Source: Arthonia radiata
Lineage: Eukaryota > Ascomycota > Arthoniomycetes > Arthoniales > Arthoniaceae
Length of the DNA stretch: 64,000 bases
Direction of reading: 5' to 3'
NCBI GenBank assembly: GCA_002989075.1
Contig: PSQN01000016.1
Coordinates: 1,178,001-1,242,000 of the forward strand
In this document: piece by piece, positions 11,564 to 22,979 of the stretch
Layout of the letters: each line of letters opens with the position of its first letter
Numbering within the stretch: the first letter of the stretch is position 1
Position numbers and translations under genes: made by a program
The notes under the pieces: model-generated
The model's input: the letters and a program-made list of their open reading frames with translations, nothing else
The model's database searches: none
Told to the model about the DNA's origin: nothing

Positions 11564-14339
11564 GTTTCCTGTGACCTTCCGCAAAGTCGACTCTTCCGCG
11601 CTTCAGCCAATATGGAACTTCGACCTGCATGAACATGCTATCAAACATTGCGGAGGGGCAACAAACGGCATCACCGATCGGGCGAGTTGTCACCGAACGC
11701 GTCTTTACATCAAAATTATCATGAGTCTCAGCTTCTGTAGGACGCTCAATGTTGTGAGGATGCAGGCTTGTGAAGTCAAGTAAGGGGCAAATGCTAATAA
11801 AGAACTCTGGTTCGGCGCTGGATATTCGCAAGAGGCGCGTTACATGCTGCTGGCGGTGAGCACCGAACGAAGTTTGTCAAAGCAGAGGATTCACCGAATC
11901 ATGCCAATACAACCTATTCTTGGAAACGTAGGCATGGAAGACTGTGAATATCACCTTCGTGCAGTCTACAAACATGGCGAAAGAACGCATGGGCGCTCGC
12001 GCCTGTCAACGAGGATATCCCAGCGGTTGGCCTCTTGGGACCGTGCAATCTCGAGACAGGATCGTGGTGCACGCTGTTAGCTAATCAATATCGCCTTGCA
12101 ATTCCTCACAGTCGTCATGCGAACAATCGTCTTGCGATAGCGAATCGCAACAAACGACGTTGAGACTTGTTTCGCTTCCAGGAATGGTCGACTGACCGGT
12201 GGCGAACTCAGCTGCTCTGTAAAGATGTACATAGCGATCTTGCTCAAACATTTCAGGTACGGTTTGGAGACGACTTGGGCCAGTCTCGATGAGCTGCCGC
12301 AGTGACTCTTCGCGGGCGCACACAAGACCGCCGATGACAGGCGCACGTGTGAGACATGGGCCACAACGCGAACGCGGAGAAAAAAGAAGGAAGAGTCAAG
12401 ACGGCGCCAGGTCAGGGGCAGGAGTGCGCCTCGGCTCACCAGGGCCGCCAGGAACATGACCAATCACACCGCGGCGAGAAAGGAGAGACCACGCGCCAAT
12501 CGGATGCATCCAAAAAGTGACATTTCCAGGAAACGCAGAACAGGCAGCGGCTTGGGCTAAGGCTAGTTGACCAGCACATTTCATGGGATGTGAGTTGTCG
12601 GCCACCACCAGCACGCGTCTTCTCTTCACAGCCTGCGGCATGGCTCATGCATGGATAGCGTCACTGTGCAGAGTTGTAGACCGCTTGCGTCGTCTGCAGA
12701 GTACACGCTGCACTTGCGGGCTGCAAAGATTCCTGCTGATGGTCCAAAATAGTGTATGACGGCGGTCCTTGGAAGGGCTGGATGTGGATGAGAAGTGGTC
12801 CCTGACAATGTGGCAGTCAAAATCGAGATGTTGAGACGAGGTGCCTGCTATCATCTTATGTACTAGATCGTGCATTAGCGGATCACTCTGGGTCTAGCTG
12901 CAAAGCTTGGACGCGTCTCAGTTATTCGCGTCGCCGGGAGAGGCAGAGCCTGCCAAAGATCCTCCTCTCTGCTCTCGCCGTGGTACGAAGTAGGGGAGGG
13001 TGTGCCTGCAAACGCGTGAGCGCATACGTGCATAACACGGGACAGAGGCTCTGGCAGGTGGTCGAGCAGGCAAGTGCCGCAGGCGCAAGGAAGACGTTGC
13101 AAGGTGCTGCTAGTCGACTGCAAATCAGTGGGCGCGGATGACCGATGCATTCCCCGTTTCCCCCCTTGGTTTCTTTCCTGACCTCGTAAGCTGCTCTGCT
13201 CTGCTCTGCTCTCCCGGCGCCCCTGGGGAGCATCGGCGCGTCATGCTGGCAATAATCACGTCTGTGCCTGACTGTTCTGCTTGATCCCGGCCGGTCAACG
13301 GCATCATTCCCTTTCCAGCGGTCGTGCATGCTCCAAGCTTCGCGCTCACCGAGACACCCTCATCAGCCGCCTCTTCCAACCAACTATTCTTCTACCAACC
13401 ACACCATCACCACCCCCTCATTACCTCACTCACGCCTACAATCGTTTGCGGCACCAAGTGACGCTGTTTGTTATTGATAATATCGACCCTTGAGCCTGAG
13501 TTGGGACAGGCTTGGGTTTCAGTACCGTCTCATTTCGCAATCTCCGCCGATGCCATCAATTAATGTCCTGGCTTAATTTGATCGGCCCCGTTTGATATCA
13601 AAGCAGAGCGTCAACACCACCGTCGCCCTAGCCGTCCACACATCCGCCAACGGCATCGTCCTGACTGCCGCGCGCAGCCATTCCTATCCCGTCCGCCCTT
13701 CACCTCCCTGGATACTCTCTGCAGTCCGGGCTCAGCCCTTACCCCTTCGTCATCAGCGGCCTCTGGAGCCCTCAGTCAGCGCCCTTCGCATCCCAGAATC
13801 GCTCCCACCGGTACTCATCCCGCGCCGCTATTTCACACCACGCGGGCGCCGGCTCCATCCCTACGGCGTCCAGACAGAGTTCAACACCCCAGTCCAGAAA
13901 CACGCGAGCTCAATCTTTTTACTCTAGCCTCAGATCGCTGGAACCTCCTATCAAGTCCCTGGCCCTCACCTTTCCATCATCTCAGCGCCCGGCTCTCGAA
14001 TTTTGAGGAGCGTTCCGTCGACGTCGATTTATTGGTTCCATCCCTTGGACAGCAGCCTCGCCATGCTGTTTGCATCTTGATCCCGCCGTCTCCAACTCTG
14101 GGTCTTGGACGAGAAACTTTGCCGGATCACTACCGAATCACCCGCTGGCTTACCAATTTAACACGTCAGGACGCGGCCAGTTACACTCAATGATCTGATT
14201 TCAGCTTCAGGTTTCCTTTTTTCCACGCAAGCAAGGAGTCAGTGTCCAGCCTGACTTGATCAGAGACTCTCGAGCAATTGACGACGGACGTGACGGATCC
14301 TGTGGACGTTGTGGCTCGCCCCCAGCAGCAGCGAACAAG
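11564..14339. other. Long gene-poor region upstream of the Ime2-like kinase
   Basis: About 2.8 kb without a convincing gene. Short frames on both strands (for example 12077-12463 minus and 13125-13379 minus) match nothing I know and show no splice-linked continuation. From about 13300 onward the plus strand becomes pyrimidine-rich with many short ACACC/CCTC tracts, the usual look of a long fungal 5' leader. A small pentanucleotide repeat lies inside. I infer a large promoter plus untranslated leader for the kinase starting at 14340. A non-coding RNA cannot be excluded. Confidence 0.45.
13191..13213. repeat. CTGCT microsatellite
   Basis: Four perfect tandem copies of CTGCT run from 13191, followed by a partial copy. 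It is a simple sequence repeat in non-coding DNA, with no function inferred. Confidence 0.8.
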
Positions 14340-16945
14340 ATGACGATCGCACACGATGTCTCGCACCGAGGCTGGTCTCAAGGATCCACGCATGGAGCAG
14401 CTACACTCCAAGACAAATTCGAAGTCCTCAAAGAGATCGGGGATGGCAGCTTTGGCAGCGTCGCACTGGCTCGTGTTCGGGGAGCAGGCTCGAATGTTGC
14501 AAGAAGAGGGACGATGGTGAGCAATGTTCTCCTCGCACTTGAAGGCGTTGATACTGATCTTCTTTCTGTAGGTCGCCATTAAAACGATGAAGAAGACTTT
14601 TGAATCATTTGCGCCATGTCTCGAGCTGCGAGAAATCATCTTCCTTCGGTCTCTTCCAACTCACCAACATCTCGTTCCAGCTCTGGACATCTTTCTCGAC
14701 CCGCTCAGCAAGAAGCTTCACATTGCCATGGAATACATGGACGGCAATTTATATCAGCTTATGAAGTCTCGTGATCATAAGTGCTTTGATGTGAGCAGTG
14801 TTAAGAGCATCCTCTTTCAGATATTGTCGGGGCTGGATCACATCCATCATCATGGCTTCTTTCACCGTGACATCAAGCCAGAAAACATTCTGGTCTCCGT
14901 ATCAGCACAGCAAGATTACAATGGTGCCTTCAAGAGATATTCACAGCTTGTCACACCGCCGTCAACGCCGCCATCGTATACGATTAAGATTGCTGACTTT
15001 GGTCTGGCACGAGAGACCGGCTCTAAGCTGCCATACACTACGTACGTCTCCACCCGATGGTATCGAGCTCCTGAGGTTCTTCTTAGAGCGGGCGAGTACT
15101 CGGCACCTGTGGATGTATGGGCCATTGGCGCTATGGCTGTGGAAGTGGCCACGTTGAAGCCACTGTTCCCAGGCGGCAATGAGGTTGACCAAGTCTGGCG
15201 CATCTGTGAGATCATGGGCAGTCCCGGTAACTGGATCAACAAGCAAGGCGAAAAAGTGGGTGGGGGCGATTGGAAGGACGGCGTGAAGCTCGCTCAAAAA
15301 TTGGGCTTCTCGTTTCCCAAGGCAAGTCTGCTCATGAATCCGCACACCCTGCATCATAGCTGACTCTCACGCAATTTAGATGGCACCACATACACTGGAC
15401 ACGATCTTGCAGCCACCGCAATGGCCGCTGGGGCTTAGTAATTTTGTCACCTGGTGCCTGGCGTGGGACCCGAAGACCCGTCCAACTTGTGCTCAGGCTA
15501 TGGCACACGAATTCTTCTCTGATGCCTACGATCCGCTACGCCCCAAGTCGTCGGGATCAAAGCTGCTAGGCCGCAAACACTCCTCAATCAATGAAACCAA
15601 CACGCCTGACCCCAGCAGTACTCTTTCATCTAAGACGTCATCGTGGTTCCGGAGGTCTCTGATTGCCCGAGAAAGCGCCCCAGTTGCACCTCAGGCTGTG
15701 ACCCACCAGCAACCACCGCAGCCCATGTCGCCTGGGATGCCTCCAATGCGACAAGATTCTCCCCAAGCAATACACAAGCAACCTGGCAAGGGGCGCCCAG
15801 CTCCGTCAAAGCGAAGTACGTGGACAAACGGCGCATATAACAACGGTGCCCCGATGCCAATCTTGCCTTCTATTCGGCCAATTTCCCCACTGTCACACGC
15901 GGTCACCGCACAGGCACAATCTGGGACTCAAGTACCTCGCCAAGATCACTTCGATGCACAACAGGCTCACCAGAAACCTCCTAAGAAACTAGGCCGGCAA
16001 TTGTCGCAAGCATCGCAGGGCAATCACTATGCCGACAGTCATCGACTAGAGGCCGAAAAGGCCTTGAACGGTCAGAGCGGATTGGTTTCACCAACCGGTG
16101 CTCAAAAAGAAAGCTTCTTCTCACATCTTCGAAAGCGAGCAAGACGCTTATCCGGCCGCAACCAGCTCCCAGTGTCACCAAGAACGGACGATCTAGAGGC
16201 CAGTGCTGGTTGTGGGCCTTGGGCAAACCCACGAAGTTCCATCACCGATACTCAAGGTGGTCAGGCATACAATGCTTCGAGCAGCAACTTCATGGATCTG
16301 GACAATGCTTTACAAAACGTCCGATACTCCCTTGAGACGAGTTCTAACACACCAAGTTCTACTCATGGCGCTCCTGCCAAGCCACCTCAGAGAGTAGCGA
16401 GCACCCCGTCGTTGAAGAGACATCATTCGTTACCGCAAGCTCAATCAAACAGCGGAGCTATTCAGACTCCGCCAGGGGGCGTGCATCCGCCGCGATCGAC
16501 GCGTCGTGTCGCTCAGAAACCAAATCTCGCTCCCAATGCCTACGAGGCACCGGATGAGCAAGAAGAGCTACTCGATGAGGCATTGAACTCCGCTCAAGCA
16601 GCGATGATGCAGCTAGACCGTCAGCAGCATGGCCAGCCGCGTGAGAACCAGGATAATGGGCGTTCTGGCAAGAATGCGCGGCCCCGAGCTGTGCAAGTGG
16701 CTGGAGAATCGGTTCTACCTGCTCCCTACCCAACACCGTCTCCATCGGCCAAACGGAACAGTGTCGTGTTCGGCGGTTCAGAATCAAACGCACAGCCAAT
16801 GCAAGCCTCGAAACCCATCGACATCCATCAAGCCAAACAGCCGTATCAAGGGACGGCCTTCCCGTTCCCGACGCCGCCGGACGAAAACGAGTGGGCTGCA
16901 GCCGCTGCAGCCAGCCTCGGCCTTGGCGAGCAGTGGAGGAGATAG
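14340..16945 (+). CDS. ime2: Ime2/MAK-type RCK protein kinase
   Basis: Three exons: 14340-14516, 14572-15321 and 15380-16945, giving 830 residues. The second intron begins GCAAGT, a GC-AG intron; without its removal the frame stops inside the kinase domain. The kinase domain covers residues about 24-350: glycine loop GDGSFGSVAL, VAIK lysine, HRDIKPENIL, DFG in KIADFGLARE, and the activation loop YTTYVSTRWYRAPE with the TxY dual-phosphorylation site of Ime2/MAK kinases. The approximately 480-residue tail is disordered, Gln/Pro/Ser-rich. Relatives include yeast Ime2 (meiosis) and Aspergillus ImeB (light response and sexual development), which suggests a developmental role. A start at 14340 puts the glycine loop at the usual distance; frames that start earlier use non-ATG codons. 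Confidence 0.92.
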
Positions 16946-17756
16946 TCTGGCTGGTCTTCAGCACGGTCGAGATGGCTGTGCTGTGCTGAGGACATCGTCG
17001 AGAAGTATGGTCAGGCGTTTATCTAGGGTCAAAAAATTTGGGATCTGACGGCCGAGTCTCTGGCGTTTCGTTTCTATACCCGCAACATTTTATCTGATTG
17101 GACATTTGGCAGTGCCCAAGACACATTGCACATGATACAGGGCTTGACGGCGAAGGCTGTACAATACATTTTGGCATACTAATACAAGATACTCTCGTTC
17201 AGAAGAGGAGGAAGGAAAGTGTCTGAGAGGAGCGGTGAGAAGAGGAGTCTCCTATGTCAATGCTATCTACTCTGTATCATATGGGAGAGATAGAGGCTCA
17301 ACAAGCATGACTGATCGTGGTCGCGTACTCCAAAAAAGAGAGTTCAATGTCTCTTCGCCTGTGAAATCTTCAGACGAGTGACCGGCGTGGTGTCGTCGAC
17401 TATCTTCATTTTCTTCAAAATCGGTAGGGCTGTTAGGGTATCTTTAACCCCACTGCGATCTGAAAGTGCTCGTCAACAAACCCCTTCGTCTTTTCTCTCC
17501 GTCTCGCTTGCTCAGGCCTTTGTCCATTGTCGCTCCCTTCACACCCCCACGACATCGGAGGGCAGAGTGTCAAGGGCGACCGCTCGCATTCCAGAGGCAA
17601 GAGTTGAGCAGCGGTCGGAGCCGCATCACCAGACTCCCGATCTGAGACCCTTTTTCCCACGCTAGCGGCCAATGTCTCCCTAATCTGTACTTCCGCTCTT
17701 CGAACACTCGCAGCTCTCGTTTCTCTTCCCACTCTCGCAGAGGGTCATCGTTCGGC
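16946..17756. other. Intergenic: ime2 3' flank and cot1 leader
   Basis: About 0.8 kb with no credible gene. The right half (17400-17756) is pyrimidine-rich with many CTC/TCTC tracts and leads directly into the cot1 start, consistent with a 5' untranslated leader. Confidence 0.5.
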
Positions 17757-19937
17757 ATGGCCTACCAACAGCAAAATCCTCAAGATCCACGCAATCCAAA
17801 CAATCGACCCCACCTCACCTTCGGCGCCAACGAGCGTGGGTTTGCTGCTGACGCCGGTCGCGCTTACCCCACGACCCCGTCAACCTTTCCGCAGCCTGTG
17901 TACCCCTCGCAAAACGGTCAGCAGCCCGAGATCTGGGGCAACCAGCAAGTACCACCCAGTCAATACCAAGGCGGTCCTCCCAGCTATTTCGTTCAACATG
18001 TAAACCTTCAACAGCCCAGCTTCCAGCAAAACCAGCAAGCTGCACCTTCCGGCTCTTCGGGCTATAGACCCGCCGGCGCTGGGTACAATGACGGTACTAA
18101 CGGGCTTGTGCACCAGTTCTCTCACCAGAACCTTGGTGCGGCTGCCTCCTCTCGCTCTGGGAGCCCCTACGGCCGTACAGGAACACCGACAGGAAGTCGT
18201 CCAAGGACCCCGGGGAACCAGAACATGCAGCAACAACAGAGTCATCTTTCGAATTCCTTGGTGCCTGGCCAAGGTTTTGCCCAGGATGACGAACTCCCAC
18301 CCAGAAACCCAGACAAGTACGCCGACAACATCTACCGCCGCGCGAAGCATTCTACGGAGCAAGTCGGCAACTTCTTCCGAGACAACGTTCAGCGTGCAAA
18401 GGAGCGGAACCAGAGGTATGTCCACAAGTCTTCGAAAATCCGACTTGTGCATGCTGACCAGCCGGCTTGCCGACAGAGCGAAAGATCTTGAGCAGAGCTT
18501 GATGGCTCCAGGTATGGACGAGCGCAAGAAGGGCCAGAAGAAGAACGAGTTGCGCAAGGGCGAAGCTCGCTTCTTGCGCTTCTTGCGCACAAAAGAGCGA
18601 CCGGAGAACTTCAACACACTCAAAGTCATTGGCAAAGGTGCCTTTGGCGAAGTCAAGCTGGTCACGCGTAAAACAGACAACAAGATCTACGCTCTGAAGT
18701 CGTTGGTCAAGTCTGAGATGGTAAGCTTGCGTTTACGCCTCTTCTCAGCTGTTCCGCTGCTGACAGATATCAGTACAAGCGCGACCAGCTGGCCCACGTC
18801 CGCTCAGAGCGTGATATCCTGGCTGAATCTGACAGTCCCTGGGTTGTCAAGCTGCACACAACATTCCAAGACAAGACCTTTCTCTACATGCTTATGGAGT
18901 TCTTGCCTGGCGGAGACCTGATGACGATGCTCATCAAGTATGAAATCTTTAGTGAAGATATCACCCGCTTCTACATGGCCGAACTGGTCCTTGCTATCGA
19001 GGCCGTCCATAAGCTTGGCTTCATCCACCGGTAAGCTAGGAGGTGCCTACAGCTAACTTGTAACCCTACATCGTTAACACGTCTGAACCCAGGGATATCA
19101 AGCCGGACAACATCCTGCTCGATCGTGGTGGTCACATCAAGCTCACCGACTTTGGGCTTTCGACGGGTTTCCACAAGCAGCATGATCAGTCGTATTACCA
19201 ACAGCTTATGAGTGGCAAGGCCCCGAAGGCAAACCGTGAAAACCGCAACAGCATGTCACTAGACCAGATTCAGCTCACTGTCAGCAACCGCAACCAAATC
19301 AACACGTGGCGAAAGTCTCGTCGACAGCTCGCGTATTCCACCGTTGGCACGCCAGACTACATTGCACCAGAGATTTTCACAGGGAAGGGCTACGATTTCG
19401 CCTGCGATTGGTGGAGCGTTGGTACTATCATGTTCGAGTGTCTCATTGGCTGGCCACCATTCTGCGCTGAAGAGAGCACCGACACGTACCGGAAGATCGT
19501 GGACTGGCCGCGACATCTGCACTTTCCGCCAGACCAGAAGCTTCCAGACACTTCTGAGCACTTCGTGCGACGGTGGGTACAACCGGTGCACATACGACGA
19601 CTGTTTTGCTAATGGAAGCTACAGACTGATCACCGATGCTGACAAGCGCCTGGGTACCCTGGGCGGAGCCACTGAAATCAAGCAGCATCCCTTCTTCCGT
19701 GGCGTTGTTTGGGATGACCTTCGTCGGATTCGTGCTCCTTTCGAACCGAAGCTGACGTCTGCGGTCGACACTCAATACTTTCCAGTTGACGAGATTCCGC
19801 AACAAGACACCTCGGCTGCCATTCGCGCGCGTGATGATGCTGATCGGCTTGCGGAGGGAGAAGAAGGAGCAGCCGAGATGGACTACCCGTTCGCTGGGTA
19901 CACTTACAAGCGATTCAACGCTTTCCAAAGCTCTTGA
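17757..19937 (+). CDS. cot1: COT1 / NDR-family (Cbk1) protein kinase
   Basis: Five exons: 17757-18415, 18477-18720, 18774-19030, 19093-19572 and 19625-19937, giving 650 residues. The N-terminal 200 residues are Gln/Pro-rich and disordered. They are followed by the basic S100B/Mob-binding helix ([15 protein letters not shown] to [15 protein letters not shown]). The AGC kinase core has [23 protein letters not shown] and [10 protein letters not shown], then the NDR-specific insert between subdomains VII and VIII, and the activation loop [16 protein letters not shown]. The C-terminal hydrophobic motif is FAGYTYKRF. In Neurospora COT-1 and yeast Cbk1 this kinase with Mob2 drives polarised growth, septation and wall integrity; a hyphal-tip role here is a safe inference. 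Confidence 0.97.
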
Positions 19938-20470
19938 AGTGCCTGTCGATGGAGAGCAATCAACCCAACAAAAGGTATGTCATGTGGCTTTTACAGCCTC
20001 GTAAGCCTACGTGACTGCCCTTTCGCTTGTCGTGCACTCGTCGATGATACGCCCCGAGAGCAAGGTTGTGTGGAGATGGATGACTCAGGCGGTCATTTGA
20101 GCGGAGGTTCTATGGAATTGCTCAGTTTATTAGCGGGAGAGGAGCTGGGGATACGCCGATGGAAGGAAGCTGTTCATGTCGTCACGAGGACGCAACTAGA
20201 GTTGCTGGGCAAAGCAAACCTCCATTGATGGTGTCCTGATTACGGAAAGACTGGGAGTAACAGCCCTAGCAACATGCCCTTGCTCGAGAAGCGAGATTTT
20301 GCACAAGTAATGCAATGCACAGCAAGTCCACATGCCATCTCGCTGTTTGTATTCTGCTCACCCATCGTCCATGTGAGGCTTCACCCTTATATCGAGGTGT
20401 CGGAGCTAGTTCCATTGCATAGCACTTGCGAGGATAGCTGCCTGCATGTTGAAAAACACAGCTTTCGACC
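19938..20470. other. Intergenic, nothing recognised
   Basis: A 533-nt gap between cot1 and the next plus-strand gene. The short frames are unsupported. It presumably contains the cot1 3' end and the next promoter. Confidence 0.5.
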
Positions 20471-21655
20471 ATGGCTGCTACGGAGCGATACGTGTGTCAG
20501 CAATGCTTACGCACGATCACCAGAGCAGCATCACGTCAAGGTCCAGCTCGAGCAAGGCCCTTCGTTGCGTCGACAGGTGTCAGTCCGGCAAGACGGTCGT
20601 CAACATCACGCTTCTATGCTACATCTCGAACACCGCCTCCGCAGAGCCGGACTAGAACCGCGGAAGAGACGGTACAACGGACCCTCGACCAGCCTTCTGT
20701 ACCCGCAGAAGAGCAGGTCAACGAAGCTTTGAAGACAATAGAAGCAGCTGCTCTTGATCTCCACCATCAGCAGAATCCTGAAAGGCCAACCAAGAGCGCA
20801 GATGGCTCGCCAACGTCCGCAATCTTGTCGCTCGGTGAACAAACACGGCGCAGAGCTTCGCAAGCCACTGTAGGCGCTCATCATGGCGAAGCGGAAAGCC
20901 TCTCGTATCTCGCCTACAGGCTGCTAAAGCATCCGCGCATCTTCATTTCCCCGACAGCGATCGCGCTCTATGTGACGATACAGACGCTTCTCTCACGCCT
21001 CGACAGTATCCCCGAGGCTTTCAATCTCTACGCGACGAAACCACAACCCCAGACCTCGAAGGCCACGTCACAGGACGTGGCCTACGAGGCGCCTAAGCCC
21101 GACGCTGCGGCCTCAGCGATCCCCACCGCGGCTGCCAACCTAGCTCTAGACGCGGCCATACAAGTCCGGAACTTACCTCTCTCGCTCTCAATCATTGCGA
21201 TGTCATTCGAGAAGCCGGCGTTCAGGAAGAACAAGTTCATAAGGAAGGGTCTTCCGCCGGTCGTTGGTGCGGGCCTCACACCGCTCGCTGCGTGGACGTT
21301 GGCATCGAACATGTCGGAAATACAAACGGGTCTGCCACAAGAGACGTTTACAAACATCGCATTTGCGGGCATAGCTACCTACGCGGCTGCTGTCGGGACG
21401 ATCGGCTACGTGGCCCTCACGTCCGCGAACGATCAAATGAAGAGAGTCACCTGGGCCGTCGGTATGCCTTTAAGAGAGCGCTGGGTGCGTGAAGATGAGC
21501 GGGCGGCTGCAGACCGAGTCGCATGTGCTTGGGGATTCAAAGAGACGTGGCGCTGGGGTGAAGAAGAGGGGCAGAATTGGGAGGAGTTGAAAGAGTGGAT
21601 TGGGATGCGTGGGATGGTACTTGATAAGGTGGGCTTGATGGAGGGTATGGAGTGA
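20471..21655 (+). CDS. Predicted mitochondrial membrane protein, unidentified
   Basis: A single exon of 394 residues beginning MAATERYVCQQCLRTI. The N terminus is Arg/Ser/Ala-rich with few acids and reads as a mitochondrial presequence (residues about 1-55), including a Cys pair CQQC. Residues 55-130 are polar. A hydrophobic stretch around PTAIALYVTIQTLLS, a middle region after LPLSLSIIAMSF, and two strong helices (LTPLAAWTLASNMSE and FTNIAFAGIATYAAAVG) suggest an inner-membrane protein with about three passes. The C-terminal quarter is Trp- and Glu-rich. I recognise the general look of fungal mitochondrial-biogenesis proteins but cannot name the family. It ends tail-to-tail with the CHORD gene, 72 nt apart. 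Confidence 0.8.
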   Translation: MAATERYVCQQCLRTITRAASRQGPARARPFVASTGVSPARRSSTSRFYATSRTPPPQSRTRTAEETVQRTLDQPSVPAEEQVNEALKTIEAAALDLHHQQNPERPTKSADGSPTSAILSLGEQTRRRASQATVGAHHGEAESLSYLAYRLLKHPRIFISPTAIALYVTIQTLLSRLDSIPEAFNLYATKPQPQTSKATSQDVAYEAPKPDAAASAIPTAAANLALDAAIQVRNLPLSLSIIAMSFEKPAFRKNKFIRKGLPPVVGAGLTPLAAWTLASNMSEIQTGLPQETFTNIAFAGIATYAAAVGTIGYVALTSANDQMKRVTWAVGMPLRERWVREDERAAADRVACAWGFKETWRWGEEEGQNWEELKEWIGMRGMVLDKVGLMEGME

Positions 21656-21727
21656 GCGGTTGTGGAGCCAGCATTTGCAATATGCCTCTCGACGTCGACT
21701 TCTACACGCTGCTACTGAGGATTCCCC

Positions 21728-22788
21728 TCACCCTCTACCCGCGGCAACACCAGCCTGCCCACTCTGGATGATTTGACCCATGGCATCTTCATCAGAGCGT
21801 AAGACGGGCCATCCCAGCCCATCGGCTTTCGCCAGCGTCAAATCAAGCTTCGTCCCCTTGATGATGAACGCGGACTTCTGCGGATCAACCTTGCCATACA
21901 ACGGAATGTCCGTCTGATATCGCTTCGAGTCCGCCGTCTTCAGATCGAGCTCCACCTTGGTCCCGTCCTCACTGAAGTGTACGTGGCTCTTTTCCTTGTC
22001 TATCTTCTTCAGATACAGGCTCGCATGGACCTGGCTTGTGGTTTGGTAGAAGTCGTTCTTCACCGTTTCGACCTTTTCGTAGTCGTTTCCAGACCTGCCC
22101 TCCTTCCGCTTGGCGCCCTTCTTCCCGATAAAACAATGTCGAGGGCGCTCTTTGCAGCCGGTGATTTTCATGAATTCGTCAAACTCCAGCACCCGCTTCT
22201 TGCAGCACGTCCAGCCTTTGCTGCCTTCGTGAAAGAGCGCCTGGCCTGGATGATATACACATTTCTCGCTGTCGCGCGAGTGTGATGACGTGTCTTCGGG
22301 AGATGTGTAACCGCACCCTCGTCGCTTGCAGGAAGTTTTAGGTGGAACCTTGACGTCTGGCTCGTCGGAGTCAGACTCTGGCGGCGCAGGTGATGCGGTT
22401 GGTCTGGCATTTGGTTTCGCGGTCGGCGCTCGAGGAGCGGGTGTGGGTATGGGTGCGTCTGGCGCAAGACCGCTCGACACAGGCTTCACCTTCGGGTCCT
22501 CTTTCGCTTCCTTGGGCGGCTGTGGGGTATCGTCGACAGTGGAGTGTTTGCCGGTGGTGCATGGTGTGATTTCCAGGAACTCGTCGAAGGTCAGCACGCG
22601 CGGCTTGCAGCATTTCCAGCCTAGATTGCGGCGTCCAGTCAGCGTCTTATGCAGAGGTCGGGCAGTGGTGGGGTGAAAGCACCTTTTTGGCCTTCATGGA
22701 ACTCTGGCGGACCAGGGTGGTAGTTGCACTCCTCGTTCTCGTCTGTAAATGTTTTGCCACAGCCTTTGTGGACGCACTTCTGTGCCAT
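21728..22788 (-). CDS. CHORD and CS domain co-chaperone (CHORDC1/ChpA type)
   Basis: Two exons: 22788-22683 and 22620-21728 (332 residues), with a 62-nt intron that has a GTGCTT donor and CTAG acceptor. The join completes the first zinc-binding CHORD (MAQKCVHKGCGKTF to GWKCCKPRVLTF, residues about 4-64). A Pro/Ala-rich linker leads to a second CHORD (about 145-205: CKRRGCGYTSPED to GWTCCKKRVLEFDEF), then a CS/p23-like domain (about 220-310) ending LGWPVLRSDED. The family includes plant RAR1, animal CHORDC1/melusin and Aspergillus ChpA. These bind Hsp90, often with Sgt1. The earlier in-frame start is a TTG; ATG 22788 fits the family start. It shares a 191-nt divergent promoter with the rhomboid gene. 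Confidence 0.95.
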
Positions 22789-22979
22789 TTCGTTGGTCGC
22801 AATCGCAGGCGGGGGACATTTGATCAAACCTGAAGCAGCCTCGTATTGTGCAAGAGCACGGCGGAACGTTCCGGTATGACAGGGTACGCGGGACGTGCAT
22901 GAAATGGTACGATTGACGACTTGAAAATGATTATAAAATATTACCAGGCATTTGATTCATCTCGTTGTTTCGCGGGACG
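22789..22979. promoter_or_regulatory. Divergent promoter, CHORD / rhomboid
   Basis: 191 nt separate the two start codons. An A/T-rich TATAAAAT element at about 22932-22939 is the only obvious core-promoter motif and is placed to serve the rhomboid gene. Confidence 0.5.

Noticed and set aside
17880-18683. 267-codon minus-strand frame
   Set aside because: Antisense shadow of cot1 exons 1-2, crossing a real intron.
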